Source: Volvox africanus
Lineage: Eukaryota; Chlorophyta; Chlorophyceae; Chlamydomonadales; Volvocaceae
DNA length: 64,000 nt
Reading direction: 5' to 3'
Assembly: GCA_030268105.1 (NCBI GenBank)
Contig: BSDZ01000094.1
Coordinates: 4,002,501 to 4,066,500 of the forward strand
How positions within the stretch are numbered: the first letter of the stretch is position 1; each line of letters begins with the position of its first letter. The notes beneath the pieces were generated by a model. That model was given only the letters and a program-made list of their open reading frames with translations. It was not told the DNA's origin and searched no databases. Shown piece after piece: positions 32,601-44,700 of this stretch. Both the position numbers and the translations under genes were made by a program.

Positions 32601-34944
32601 GTCCCTATCCCTCCCTGTCCCTCCCTCCCTCTCCCTGTCCCTCCCTCCCACTCCCTGTCCCTCCCTCCCACTCCCTGTCCCTCCCTCCCTCTCCCTGTCC
32701 CTCCCTCCCTCTCCCTGTCCCTCCCTCCCTCTCCCTGTCCCTCCCTCCCTCTCCCTGTCCCTCCCTCCCTCTCCCTTTTCCTCCCTCCCTTTTCCTCCCT
32801 CCCTCCCTCCCAACCCAGGGAGGTGGTTCAACGCGTTCAGGACCTGACGAAGACAACAGCCCCTCCCTGGCGCTTGGAACATGGTTCAGCCCCGACAGGG
32901 TGTGAGGAATAGCCCCTCCCTGGCGCACCTTGGGCACCTTGTACCAGCAGGGTTGGCCGCGCCGCGTGATGGAGCCGTCCATGATGTCATCCGCCACTAG
33001 GAAGAAGGCTTGCAGCTGGGGGTCAGAGAAGAGGTGTAGCGGCGGGGGAGGAGGGAAGACCAATAAACGAGACCTGATGCTGATGTAGGACGGCAGTAAA
33101 CGGTTGAACCAGACACTGGAAACTAGAAGGCTTGGGTGGTTCAGAAGAGGGCGTGTGTAGTAGATGGAGAGGACGGCGGATCGAAGCCATGATTTAAAAA
33201 GATCGGAAAAGTCACATGCTGCGTTGCATATCACCATAATTATTTAATATTTAATTTCATTATCATTATCACAATGATTCTTATAACAATGATTATGACA
33301 GTAATATGACGGTAATGATGTGTGATGATGAGTAACCATGCTTACGACCAGACCAGGCCGGTGAGGGCCAGCACCCGATCCGGGACTGAGGCACCCCTGA
33401 GGCGCGTGACGGAGAGACCCCAGTCATGACCCCAGCAGAGTCCGTGGCAAGACGCGGCGCTGTTCGCGCACTCACCCACTCGATGCACCAGCCCAGAGCG
33501 TTGGCCTTGAAGACCTCCTCCTCCGTGAGCTCCTGAGAGATGCCAGCAGAGGTTGAGGATGGGGTGGGTTGGGGTGGGGTTGGGGTGAGGATGGGGTGAG
33601 GATGGGGTGAGGATGGGTTAAGGGTGGCATGGGTTGGGGGTGAAGGGATGTTTTCCGAGGTCCGAAAGCAAAGGTATCATAATGCCAGACGGAAGCAAGA
33701 AGCTGAGGAAGCTGAGGAAGCTGAGGAAGCTGAGGAAGCTGGCAGCTCAGATTAAAATGGCAGTGCAATGGCAATGATGCCCATCCAGCCGAACCAAGGG
33801 GAGGGAGAACAACTTGGATGTTGGGGAGTGTGACACAACGAGAAGCAGGTGGAGGGGCAGCTCAGACGGGCTGTGGAGTGCATCAGAGGGGATAAAGAGG
33901 GCGCCCCGTCCAAAGTACGGAAGTACCGTACTCACAAGGGAGCTAGACTGAACAGCTCCTCATGTGGCCACACCCGAGCGCCCCCCTCCCATCACAAACC
34001 AAGCGATCAACCTCCACAGATTCCGGCACCCGCACCCATCACCCACACACTTTCCCCTTTCCCGCCTCCCCGTGTACTTTTTGAAGCGTAATGTGGGCGC
34101 AGGACCCACCTCCGCCCCCTTGATTGAGGCCAGCACGTCGTATACTGCCATGCCGCGGTTCAGCTTGCCGCCGGGCACATTGTAATCGTTGACCTGTATG
34201 GAAATACACAACGCGGCGAACTTGGTGGGTGAGAAGGGGTTTTGACAAATTGAGCTGCGAGGACGATACAGTCCGCAGCAGTGGAATGTGGTGAGATTAA
34301 GGGTCAGTATAGCAATCTTCTGTGCGACTAATGTGGTTCAGCTCATACCGGCATATGCGGCGAATGCTTGTTAATGGGGACCTTCCGGCGCCCTGGCGTT
34401 TGCGGGGACGGACGAATCGGGCAGGCTGGAGCGGGAGAGCGGGCGAGTCTACCTGAACGGGAACCTACCTCCTTAAACCATTCCTGCGCGGCCTTTGCCT
34501 GCGCACTCTCATTGGCGGAAGACAAGCATTCATCGTTCAGAAGTTCATCCCGCAAGACTTCGTAGACCTTCAAAAAATCCTGAAGGTAAGACGATTGCCG
34601 AGAGGTAGAGCTATTAGTATACTACGCGTGGCTATATGTAAATATATGATTGTTAACAGAGATCTCAGGATCCCGTCATGCATTTGCCGCCATCGATAAA
34701 CCCGCGGGCAGTAATTAGGCATATGATCGCACTGCATGCGTTTCGCCCGCACCTCACGAGTATGTTCATATCCGACACGAGCCTTCTTTGGAGTTGGTTC
34801 GGCCATTGTGTTTAAGTAAAGGCGACTAAAAACCAACGCAGGCGAGCTGGTTGCCGCGGACTGCGCGTCTACAAATCGACTGGCAACGACGAGGTCGGGC
34901 AAAAGCTGCCGCGTCCTCCTAAGCGCCTGTAATAGGTGTTGCAT
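29696..34944 (-). CDS. FPPS: Farnesyl diphosphate synthase
   Basis: Condenses DMAPP and then geranyl diphosphate with IPP to make farnesyl diphosphate, the precursor of sterols, ubiquinone side chains and prenylated proteins. Exons on the minus strand: 34944-34753, 34579-34469, 34193-34110, 33532-33476, 33015-32929, 32120-32004, 31893-31720, 31278-31219, 30669-30529, 30260-30144, 29776-29696. All ten introns are phase 0. From the internal ATG at 34806 ([18 protein letters not shown]) the protein has 360 residues, the usual size; from 34944 it has 406. In 360-residue numbering the first Asp-rich motif is DDIMD (111-115), preceded by FF at 106-107 as in farnesyl-producing enzymes; GKLNRG is at the IPP site; the second Asp-rich motif is DDYLD (251-255) followed by [14 protein letters not shown]. 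The C-terminus KIYKRKK is typical. The 46-residue upstream extension is Arg/Leu-rich and may target mitochondria. Introns are full of pyrimidine-rich minisatellites. Confidence 0.95.
30277..30350. repeat. (GAGAGGG)n minisatellite in FPPS intron
   Basis: About ten tandem heptamers GAGAGGG lie just upstream (in gene sense) of the acceptor of the second-to-last FPPS exon. They read as CCCTCTC in the transcript, so they form an extended polypyrimidine tract. Confidence 0.95.
31048..31200. repeat. 16-bp (CCCCGTCCCTGTCCCT)n minisatellite in FPPS intron
   Basis: About eight copies of a 16-bp pyrimidine unit follow the donor of FPPS exon 8 in the gene's direction (purine-rich in the transcript). Confidence 0.95.
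32465..32815. repeat. Pyrimidine minisatellite in FPPS intron 5
   Basis: About 350 bp of CCCT-based units that become a regular 20-bp repeat (CCCTGTCCCTCCCTCCCTCT) toward the right. They sit in the FPPS intron between 32121 and 32928. Confidence 0.95.
33701..33738. repeat. (GAAGCTGAG)n minisatellite
   Basis: Four to five copies of a 9-bp GAAGCTGAG unit lie in the FPPS intron between 33533 and 34109. A GGATGGGGTGA-type array lies close by at about 33545-33625. Confidence 0.9.
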
Positions 34945-35335
34945 TAAGGATTAATATGCAAAGGTGGGGTTGTATGGTAAGGGCCAGCCGTACATGTGCC
35001 TGAATATTTAATGGAGGGAGCAGTCTTTGGATTCGATGGCGTCGAAAGAAAGCGAGGAAAAGACGTGCTCGTTACTTTTTCACTTTTTGTGAATATCATA
35101 TTGAACGGATGCGTCATTATGTGAGTGAAGGTCTGCACGGCGGGGTCGCAGCTCGCAAGCCCGGAGCGCCGAACAGCTATCTTCTTCTTCCAGCTTTTCT
35201 GATACTAGACCCACCCACCTATTGTAAATGCCTTCCGTAGCCGAAAATTCAGTCGACCTTACTCTGAGTCGCTGAGCGGCTTGCGAGTGCGAACACAAGC
35301 TATCGCAGAACCTTGCCCGACCCGCACCCAAACAA
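34945..35335. promoter_or_regulatory. 5' flank of FPPS
   Basis: A short spacer between the likely DedA-gene polyadenylation site and the upstream FPPS start codon, on the same strand. It must hold the FPPS promoter and 5' UTR. No distinct motif was recognised. Confidence 0.35.
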
Positions 35336-35340
35336 TTACA
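35336..35340 (-). terminator. Candidate TGTAA signal of the DedA gene
   Basis: TTACA on the plus strand, about 520 nt past the DedA stop codon. Confidence 0.35.
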
Positions 35341-35861
35341 ACGATCACCATGATTCGGGGTGTAGGACGTGTTGATGATGAGTATTACGTTTGGTGCAAA
35401 AAATGTCAAAATGGTCAACCGGGTTCCCCCATGCTAAGGATGGTTCCTGGGAGACAGATAGCCAGACACCGTATGAAATAGCATATTTCTTGGGTTATGA
35501 AGTCGATATTCTAATCCAAACTCTAGCCACGATCCGTCACCGGGTGCAAATCACACACACCCATTCACACAGATACACAGACACATACGAACGGGTAGAG
35601 AGATACTTCTTTCCCATTCCGCACCGCACCGCATTTCTTTCCACGTTCCTCATTTCCGCTTCAGCCATCTCTCCCCCAATTTTAAGTACACACACATGAC
35701 TCTTCATAGGCAAAACACGTTCCAGACACGATGTGCACTCCTTCGGACCTACCGGGTGAGAGAAATGTGTCTACACGACACGGACGGACAGACGTAGGCG
35801 TGAAGTGAGGATAGCAAATAATACGATCCTTCAGGTCAGAATCATTCATACAGGGTCAGTA

Positions 35862-38800
35862 TCACGCCAGCTTGGGCTTGCCGGGCCCTCCTTGCGTGGA
35901 ACCTTCAGAGCCGCCACTGCCCTCGCCACCGGCGGCTGCCGCTTGCGCCTCGCGCCTAGCCACCCACAGCTCATATATGACGGGCAAGACGGAGACAGCC
36001 ACAATGGCCAGTACCACCAAAGTGAAGTTTTTTCGCACGAATGGCAGGTTCCCGAAGAAGAAGCCCGCACCTGCAAGGTCCGTCAGTCCGAGCAAAGCAC
36101 CCCGGCCCCTGGTCATCACCGTACAGCGCCGGAAACGAACATTTGGATCCCTCAGGACAGGATCTTGCGCCTTATCACCAACCTGGATCCTGGATCTCCA
36201 AACTAAATCAAGTAACCTGGATCAGAACAAACCGATTAACTAGAAAGGACGCGCCATCTGGCAACCCACATCTCCCTCTTCCCACCAGGACGAGAACTGC
36301 CAGGAGAAGGGAACGGTGAAGAGCTGGGCAGGGCAAGCAAATAAACAAACCAGGCAGCCAAGCCAGCAGGCCAGCTAGCCGCTCTGCCGGGTCGATGGAG
36401 AGGCATCTGGCAGGCTGGATGGCATGTAACGGGCCGAACTCACCCACGAACAGGAAGGTCCACAGCAGCGCGCCGGCCACGTTGTACCAGGCGAATCTGC
36501 GGAGAGGCGGCAGCAGCAGCAGCAGCAGGAAGAGCAGAAGCAGCAGCAGCAGCAGCAACAGCAGGAGCAGCAGCAGCAGGAAGAGCAGCAGCAGCAGCAG
36601 GAGCAGTAGGAGAGGAAGCACTTTCGTTGAGGTGACTCTGAGTTGCCGGTATAACCCAAGCCTACGTGCGCCTCTTGGCCTGGTTTAATCCAAGGCATAT
36701 CATATGAGGGATCAATGATCTAAGTAATATCGGTACCGATATCGGAGCCACCACAGCCGAGAGGATTAAAACCAACCGCCATAAGAGTCAGGCTTAGAAC
36801 CCTCAGGGCGGCAACCATCACGTCCATATTGGCGATGTCATCGAAACGCAGCGGAAGACTGCGAGAAAGTGACGGGTTCATCAAGACGCCAAAATAACTC
36901 TCCCTTTCTGAAGGAGTCGGACAGCATACCTCTCCGTACTCACTTGCCGTACGGCATGCTACCGATGCCGGCCACGAAGGGCGCAAAGGTGCGTACGATC
37001 GGAACGAAGCGTGCCAGTACGACCGTTTTCCCACCGTACCTGTTGTACATGTACCAAGATGGCGGGTGAAATTATCAGACATACCCAGAGAAGTACATAT
37101 CGACACATGAGGCTTTGAGGCAGCGGCTTGGCGGAATCCAACAGCAGCTCCGCTCTATAAAGGTTGACGACAGAAGACAGATGACAGATGAATAGACAGA
37201 CGGATTTCGTATTTCGTGATCACTGACATTCCTTTTTAATACTTTTGGCAAAACGCACGCGGAGGCAATCCCCCACGAGCAAAGACCCCTGTTCACTCCG
37301 ACGAGAAATCTTTGGGGTCCCCTTTCCAAACGGATACGTGCCCAGACACCCTCCCTCCCTGGACCGTCCGATGCAAATGCTGATACACATGCGAAACTTA
37401 CTCGTAACTTACTTCTCATAGAACTTTTCTGTCTTGGCTATGTGCTCCCGGCTGACGATGCCCCGGGACACGGCAGCCTGCCCAATCTTGGCTCCTGGGA
37501 AGGTGGCGGTGGAGTGTGACGCCGCGACAGGTGAGCGTGTGTGTTTTGAAGCGGCCGCGTGGAGCGGGGGTGGTGGTGGTGGTGGTGGTCAAATACCATA
37601 AAATCCCCGAAAACCCCTTCCCAGGACCCTGCCCGACACGAGGTCTTCAGGCCCGTTGGCTCACCAACGGCGTAGTTCACTGCGTCACCGATAATCGCGG
37701 CCACGATGAAGACGCCGCACAGCACGCCCACATCCAGCTGACCCATGCCTGGTCAGGATCGTAGGGAGAGATTCAGACGCCGTACAGACACGCAATTCCA
37801 GAGATCCATACCGTGCGATGCCGTACAGACACGTAAGTGTGCACCACAGAGGTGCGTGCACATATATGTGTGTGTATGTCCGTGGAAATGATACCGTGGA
37901 GTTGTTCGGTTGCTCGGTTTTATAGGAAAAAACGGTTGGGCGCTTGCTGAGGAGCTGGTAGGTGCTGCAGCAGGTGCAGCAAGTGACGTCAGGGTTATGA
38001 CCTTCAGGTCTTTGGGACGAGCAGGAGAGCATATGTGCCAGTACATGTCGTACACGAACCTTCGTCCCAGCCTCCCAGGTGATGGACACTCCATACTTTT
38101 GCCCATTGGACACCGAGCTTTGATGTTCGTACGAGTCCTTATTCACCCCTTGTACGATTTCCTCCAGTATTTGCCCCACCAGGCGCCATCACTGCCATGT
38201 TATCTTAAGAGCACAGGACGCCACCCCTCCCGCTACCCCGTGGACCCAGCTCCTCTGGTTCCTGCCTTGGTGCTTTCCTGAGACTGGGTCGTTGCTGATC
38301 CCTCTCACCACCACCATCAGGACTACCACAAACGCCGCCGCTACAGCCACAGCTCTCAATGAACTGCAAATGTTGTTGTTTTGTGCGTGTAGGGTCTTTG
38401 CTTCTCCCGACGGACACGCCTCATTCACTCTTCACCTGCAAAAGCTCCGGCAGCAAACAGCAGCGAGTCTCCAGGGAGGAAGGGTGTCAGCACCAGCCCC
38501 GTCTCCGCAAACACAATGGCGAAGAGCAGGCCGTACACCGAGTTGGCGCCGTGCTGGGTGATGAGGGCTATGTAGGGCACGGCGCGTGAGGGGCGAGTTG
38601 GAGACGGAGAGCATCACTGCGCCGGTCGCCGAGCTTGCTGTGCCAAGCTCAGCTGACCTAGGGGATGCTACCGTCCTTAGCAGGGCTGGATGGATACATG
38701 CTCAGCAATTTGATTGGGTAGAGGCTGGGACAGGGACCGAAAGGCGATCGAAATGCCTTCTATATGGCTTAGAAAACCTTGCTTCAAACCCACATCTGCA

Positions 38801-39301
38801 TACGTCAGGGCACCTACCAGCCAAGTGCTTGTCCAGGTGGAGAATGAAGTTGAGCAGTCCTGCGATAGGGCTACTGCCAGTAGAAGGGCTGACTGAAGCC
38901 GCATCTCCCGCAAAGGCAGTGCCTGGTAGGGCGGCGGTGATGGCGATGGCCGCTGCTACTAAGCACACCGTACGGGCCATCGCGCGCACCACAGCCACAG
39001 CACGAGATGCTGCTGCCGCTGTGTTCGCTGAAGCATACGATTCTGTGACCAATGTTTTATTAGAAACCAAGGCCTTGTCTTTGGGAAGGAGATTGACGGG
39101 GTCCCCACGGGAGCTTTCGATGGGAGCGTTCGTGGAGCGCGATGCCGACACTCCACGTGAGTGCGTTGATCTGGGGAAGATCTTCTTTAAAAAAATTGCA
39201 GTTTTATGTTGATTTAAAAAATATGATCGGCGGTCTGATGGGCGGCTTTCCCGCTGGAGCAAAATTGTCCGGTTCGGAAGCGATGCCAAAGAGCGGTCCA
39301 T
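35862..39301 (-). CDS. DedA/VTT-domain membrane protein, probably plastid
   Basis: DedA (SNARE-associated, VTT-domain) family: multi-pass membrane proteins linked to lipid scrambling/flipping and membrane homeostasis; cyanobacteria and plastids have members. Exons on the minus strand: 39301-38818, 38567-38436, 37748-37665, 37494-37413, 37039-36944, 36496-36444, 36070-35862, totalling 1140 nt, 379 residues, all in phase. Family marks: [20 protein letters not shown] (about 181-200), DAVNYAVG (about 226-233), [20 protein letters not shown] with [17 protein letters not shown] (about 252-285), then two C-terminal helices ([14 protein letters not shown] and [20 protein letters not shown]). The roughly 160-residue N-terminus is Ser/Arg-rich. 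It then has a hydrophobic stretch ending in an AFA-G site ([20 protein letters not shown]), which resembles a bipartite plastid/thylakoid presequence. The tail is Gly/Ser-rich and probably disordered. Family certain; location inferred. Confidence 0.92.
36509..36611. repeat. (CAG/GGA)n repeat in a DedA-gene intron
   Basis: AGC-rich repeat with AGGAAG interruptions in the intron between 36071 and 36443/36497; in the gene's sense it reads CTG/TCC. It lies within 15 nt upstream of the acceptor of the exon at 36496, so it forms that intron's 3' polypyrimidine region. Confidence 0.85.
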
Positions 39302-41791
39302 TGTTGCCGGTGTTGAAGCGCTTATTAGTAATCAAAATTTCACAACCTTACGCACTTTTGCATTTATATTCGATGCTTCACGATAAACTGTTTGTTTGTA
39401 ACCTGGATTGTCTTGCTACGACTTACGAGTGCGTGTCGTGCTACGAGCACGCAACTCCCAAGCCAAACCAAAGGCTCAAAGACACGACAAGAGCTTGCCT
39501 TAAAATTTCTGGGTCAAAATGAATATTTGAGGCTTTACCATTTGCCAAGGCTGCGCTGCTGAGCATCCCAGTCCCACGGAGCACTTGCCCTGCTGACAGA
39601 GTATCGCTCGCCACGTGTAATTGCCATACCCGCAGTCGAAATGACGATATACAACATTCTAACCATTTCCAACCTGCGTTCAGATATCCCCTAAAGGTCC
39701 GCTCTCGGCTGGGATGCGCTTGCTCGTGTTGCCCGCTATCCTGGCTTTCGTGTCCGGTTCGCCTTCAGGACAGGGATGTGGACTCCTACACTGCACAGAA
39801 ACGTGACTAGTCATGCACCAAGCCGGCTGTTGCCGCTTCTAATGTTGCAGCTGCGAGCACTTCGCCCATGTCCGCAGGAGCCGCTCAACCGCGCAAATCT
39901 GTGTCCTCCCGGCCGTGTGAATTTCGCGCTATGTGAAACTCGTTTTCATTTCCTGTAATTATACGAGTGGCCAGTACGTTATCGTGGGGGGCGAGACCAG
40001 AGACTATAGGTGCGGTTGCCGCTGCCGTGGCAGGTATTCGTGCCACGGCTAACAGGGGTCAACTTCAACCCGACTGGGCTCCGTGGTCCCCCTGCCCCCC
40101 TGGAGTCCCTGGGTCACCTCGCCGGCTGATGCTTACCGTGCCACGGTCCCACCTGCAGCGCTGTTCATTACGACTAGTGCTTTCCCCGCCCCTCGCTGAG
40201 GCTCCAGCACAGGACCTGTCGCACTTCGCGGCACAACCAATGGCGATAGCGTCCCGTTGCTGTAAATCTTCTCTGCGGTGATGTCCAAACCAGGGATTCG
40301 GATAGTCCATCCGATAACCCATCCGATATGCTGGATCAAGTTTGGGGACGTCCCCAAAAGGAAATCGAGGTGGCTGGATATGGTGGTTATGAGAGCGAGG
40401 GTTAGAAGGTTAGTGCTCAGGAACTCGAGCCGCGCAGTAGAGCTGTCGTGGCTGCATCTTTTGGTCGGTCACGACAGCCAGGCAATGGATGGACATCCCT
40501 GGCGACTTCTTCGTCATCTTCGTTGTCTAATTCGTTGCTTCAGAGTAACGTACAGGAGTTAATAGTGTACGGTGCGTGCGACAGATATTGGCGGGTGTTC
40601 GTACTGAGCACGTTAATGTTATCTTATAACTCGCGCGTAAGGAGGAACTGCACAAGCATTCCATGCAAATAGATCGAACGAGAGATACAGATGTTAAGTG
40701 ATTTAGCAGTTAAGTGCTACTTTGTGGTCAAGGCGTCAGGAATTAGTAAGGCAGTATACGATCACGGGAAAGTGTCCAGCATACGAGTAATCATGCCTGC
40801 ATGCACGAAAGTACAAGGCCGTCCTGTAAGGTGCATCCATCATCAGCAAGAGCTTGATTTGGGGGGAATTGTATGTAGTGTAGTACGTAGGGTGCCCAAC
40901 TGCCGCCACAACCAATAGAGCCCAGGGGACGTGGACAAGAAGGTGCTAAACCCAGAACGGACCACGCGGACCCAATTGTTGGCGAGTTACCCAAGTGACA
41001 ATATTATGACCTCATTCGGTTTATATTGCCTAAAATCGCGAAATTTTTACGATTGTCGTGGCTTGGTAAAATAATGTTCTAATTACAGAACAGAGGTTTT
41101 TACAACTTATTAAATCTAGATAATCCATTTTAGCACCAAGCTTGCGGTCATAATTAAGTGCCTCGAGCGAATACCTCCTCCTCTATCTCCCATAGCTCTG
41201 GGCTCCACTCCAGTCGTTGACACAATTGAATCTTTTCGTTTCAAACCTATATTTAGAATTCCTGGAAGCTTATTAAACAACAGGTGCGTGAAATGATAAG
41301 AATTTCTGACTTTGGTCAAAGTTTGGAGTCGGGGCTATTTGCAACTCTGCTGCATAAAGGGAGTCACATTAAAATTATCTAAATAGATTTTTCTTCTTGG
41401 GCTCATTGAAGCGTTCGCATTTAGATGGTGGGCAAGTGTTCACAATCAGCGTTTTACGTTTACATCTTCGCTATGACCTCAAAGACGTTATAAATCTCAA
41501 ATCTAATCCCTCTTACTTATACTTTATGGGCGCGAAACTTTACGCCCCTATGTGTGACCTAATTGTTTACCCCAAACAGGCATCGAGGCGATTGGTGCTG
41601 AAGTTGCCCACAAGTCATCAATAGGATTCCACGAATAGCTGATATAATTTGGAGCTTTGAGTCTATGCCGTCGAAAGCTTTGCTAAATACCGGTCGTGTA
41701 AAACCGAGTGAGGGACGAACCTAACCATTCCCCAAAACATGCAAGCGACATAGAGGCACATTTTCTAGTTGTACTTAAGGCTCCTGAATAA
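39302..41791. promoter_or_regulatory. Divergent intergenic region, DedA and glycoprotein A
   Basis: 2.5 kb between the 5' ends of the minus-strand DedA gene and the plus-strand glycoprotein gene. The right part, from about 40980, is clearly AT-richer. Partial repeats of ATCCGATA occur at 40297-40333. No exon-like frame was recognised. Confidence 0.45.
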
Positions 41792-44700
41792 ATGGTTAGC
41801 GACTCCCTTGGCCCTCAACGGACGCTGCGACTGGAAAATGCTGCTGCCGCTGCTGCTGGCGTTATTGGGCCTCAGCGCTGCTCAGAAGCAGCGGGTGCCG
41901 GCTCAGGTTGCGACGGCCACCTGAGTCCCCCCAGCACCTTGTTTATTTCCAACAGAAATTGCCTAGGAATAACTTTGATGCTCCCGCTGCCGCCGCCAGC
42001 GGTTGCTGTGCACGGGCAAGCAGCACCGCACGATAAAACAGGACCAACCCCCAACCCCCAACCATCATCACCGACCAGCAGCTCCAACCAATCTCTCGCT
42101 CCACAATCCCACCCACGGGCGTCGATACCGTCGGGACTGCAACCATGTTGTTCCTCCCCCCCTGCTCGACGGGAGACTGCGGCACAAGGGCCTAGCCAGC
42201 ACCGCCAGCGGCACCAGCAACAGCCAGACGACGCTGGCAAAATCGACCTTGAACCAACGCCGCGGCGACAGCCGCAACAGCCGCCGCTGCCGCCACCGCC
42301 GCCGCCGCCGCCGCCATCGCAGCAGCCATTCCCTAGTGGCGGCCAGATCCACGACCTGATCTGCCTAACTGGACAAGAGTCAAGCAGCAAGAACCCATCA
42401 CCGGCAGCCGGGGACAGATCCGCAGATGCCGAAGGGAATCCATACTACTTTAGAGACGGCAGCCGCCGCCGCAGCCGCCGCCGCCGCAGCCGCCGCCGCC
42501 GCAGCAGCAGCAGCAGCTCTTCCAGTTCCCGCTGCCGAGTCCGCCACCAGCACCTCAGAAAGGCAGCGGCGGCATCGCACAGCGCCTGCGGCGGCATCAC
42601 AGGTGCCAGCACTGGGTCCCTCAGCAGGGGCCGACATCACCGGTATGGATTCAACACGCTTGCACGCTTGCGGCCTCTGTTGCATTACGCCGCCGCTGGG
42701 ATGTTGATGCTGGCGGCCTGTGCTGCAGCCTACGGACCGCCGTTCTACCTCAGCCCTAGCGACCCGTTGTCCATGTGCCCCACTCTGCAGACAGACGCCT
42801 ACCTGAACTCGACCTGCAAGTTGAAGTACTCGGACAGCACAGCTCCCTGTAACGTCATGGTCACCTGCCCTGACTGCCTGGGGGGCTCCACCCTGTGAGT
42901 CGGGTAGGGGTCTTCGTCGGTTGTCGAAATTAGACAAAGGGGGGGCACGGAGTGAGCGAGTCACTGGCGCCCGCGACTCCAGTGACTGCTACATCGCGTG
43001 TTGAGGTCAGCAGAGCACTGATCCGGTGATGTCGCACCCTTGTTGTGAGTGTGGCGAGGGTCGGAGCTGGGAGGGGCTGGGGCCGACCTGGGCTAGGCTG
43101 GCGGGGCGGGGCGGGGCGGGGCGGAGGAGGGGAGGGGAGGGGAGGGGCGGAGGAGGGGAGGGGAGGGGCGGAGGAGGGGAGGGGAGGGGAGGAAAGGGAC
43201 AACCCCGGTTACGGGGGTCATATGGCGGATGGTGTGAGGGACAGAGGGGACACACTGGGGACGTCCTGGGCGCTCCTCTGCTGTGAGGAACAATGTTGGC
43301 CAGAGGCGAGTCAAGTCTCGAAGAGAGGGAGAGAGAGGAGAGAGAGGCAGAGAGCTCTATGTAGGGTAATCACCGCTCATGAGGGTTTGCTGGGTTCGCG
43401 TAGCGTCCGTAGGTTTGTCGGTGTGTTTGTCGGTGTGTTTCTTCCTACCATTATTGAAAACAAAACCTGTGTACGACATGTCCCCAACGCCGGCACAGAG
43501 AAGTGCTGGGCAAAACCCACAGACTTAGTTGGTTCTGGTGGGAGATAGGGGTTGTGGGTTGTGGTGTGGCTCCCCGACCGCAGAGCGTCCGCCCGGGTAG
43601 AGAACCCTGCGCTGCTGGATCGAGTGGGAAGGCGGCGAGGGAAGTAGTGGTCGCTGATAGATGGATGTCTTTGTCTGCCTATCTGTCTGTCTTTGTCTGT
43701 CTGTCTATCTGTCTGTCTGTCTGCCTGTCTGCCTGTCTGTCTGTCTTTGTCTGTTCGAGTTCTTTTCCACATGCTAAGAGCCCTGAGTCTACAGAGGGCA
43801 GGTCCTGGGAGTTGTGTGTTTGTTGAAAGATTCGTAACTCTTTCTCCTGCAGCGGAGAGGGTGCCAGCGAAATCAAATACCTCGAAGAAGACAATAAGCC
43901 ACAAAAGGAAGTGCGTCGTCCAAGTCGCAGTTTCATGACGCAGTACCTTTCCAACGCCCACCCGCTCCGTACTTCCCCCCGTATCTTGCCTGCCCTGCCA
44001 TAGGCCCACGTGGACAGTTTTCGTACTGCCGGATCGCTCCAGAACCAAAGCCAACGCAACACAAATTCTTTGTCCAAACTTCAACCTAAATGACGACAAT
44101 ATTGCAGAGCTTATCTTGATTTTCAAATTGGGAGACTCCTGTCCTCCAGATAACAGCGCGATTGACTGTCGCTATGTGCCGTCGCCGCCGCCGCCACCGA
44201 CACCATCGCCACCGCGGTCACCGTCGCCGCCGCCGCGGCCGCCACCGATCCCCTCACCGCCGCCATCTCCCCCGGTCCCCTCACCGCCGCCGCTGCCTCC
44301 CGCGCCGCCGGTGCCGCCGTCGCCGCCGTTACCTTCGCCACCATCACCGAATCCACCGTGGCCGCCAGCACCTGGAAATCCACCCTTCCCACCTAGACCT
44401 TCATCGCCATCGCCGCCGTCACCATTGCCACCGCCGCCGCCTTTGCCGCCGCTTCCGGCAGCTTCACCACCACGAGCAGCATCCCTCCCACCGCTGCCCC
44501 CAGTTCCATCGCCGCCGTCCCCCCCTTTTCCCCCGCTTACACCGAGCACAGCTTCAAATACACAATTAGAACAAGCCGTACAACAGCCAGCGGAGCCAGC
44601 GCCAGAACCACCATCGCCGCCATCGCCTCCGCCATCTCCGCCATCCCCGCCATCTCCGCCATCCCCGCCAACTCCACCATCCCCGCCAACTCCCCCGTCC

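Noticed and set aside
42895..44003. Extra exon in glycoprotein A at about 43853-43943 (GEGASEIKYLEED)
   Set aside because: It has an acceptor-like border, but the direct join 42894 to 44004 is in phase and gives an uninterrupted Cys-rich domain comparable with glycoprotein B.
44162..44569. Arg/His-rich frame overlapping the rod
   Set aside because: A shifted frame of the CCNCCN-rich rod codons, with no independent support.
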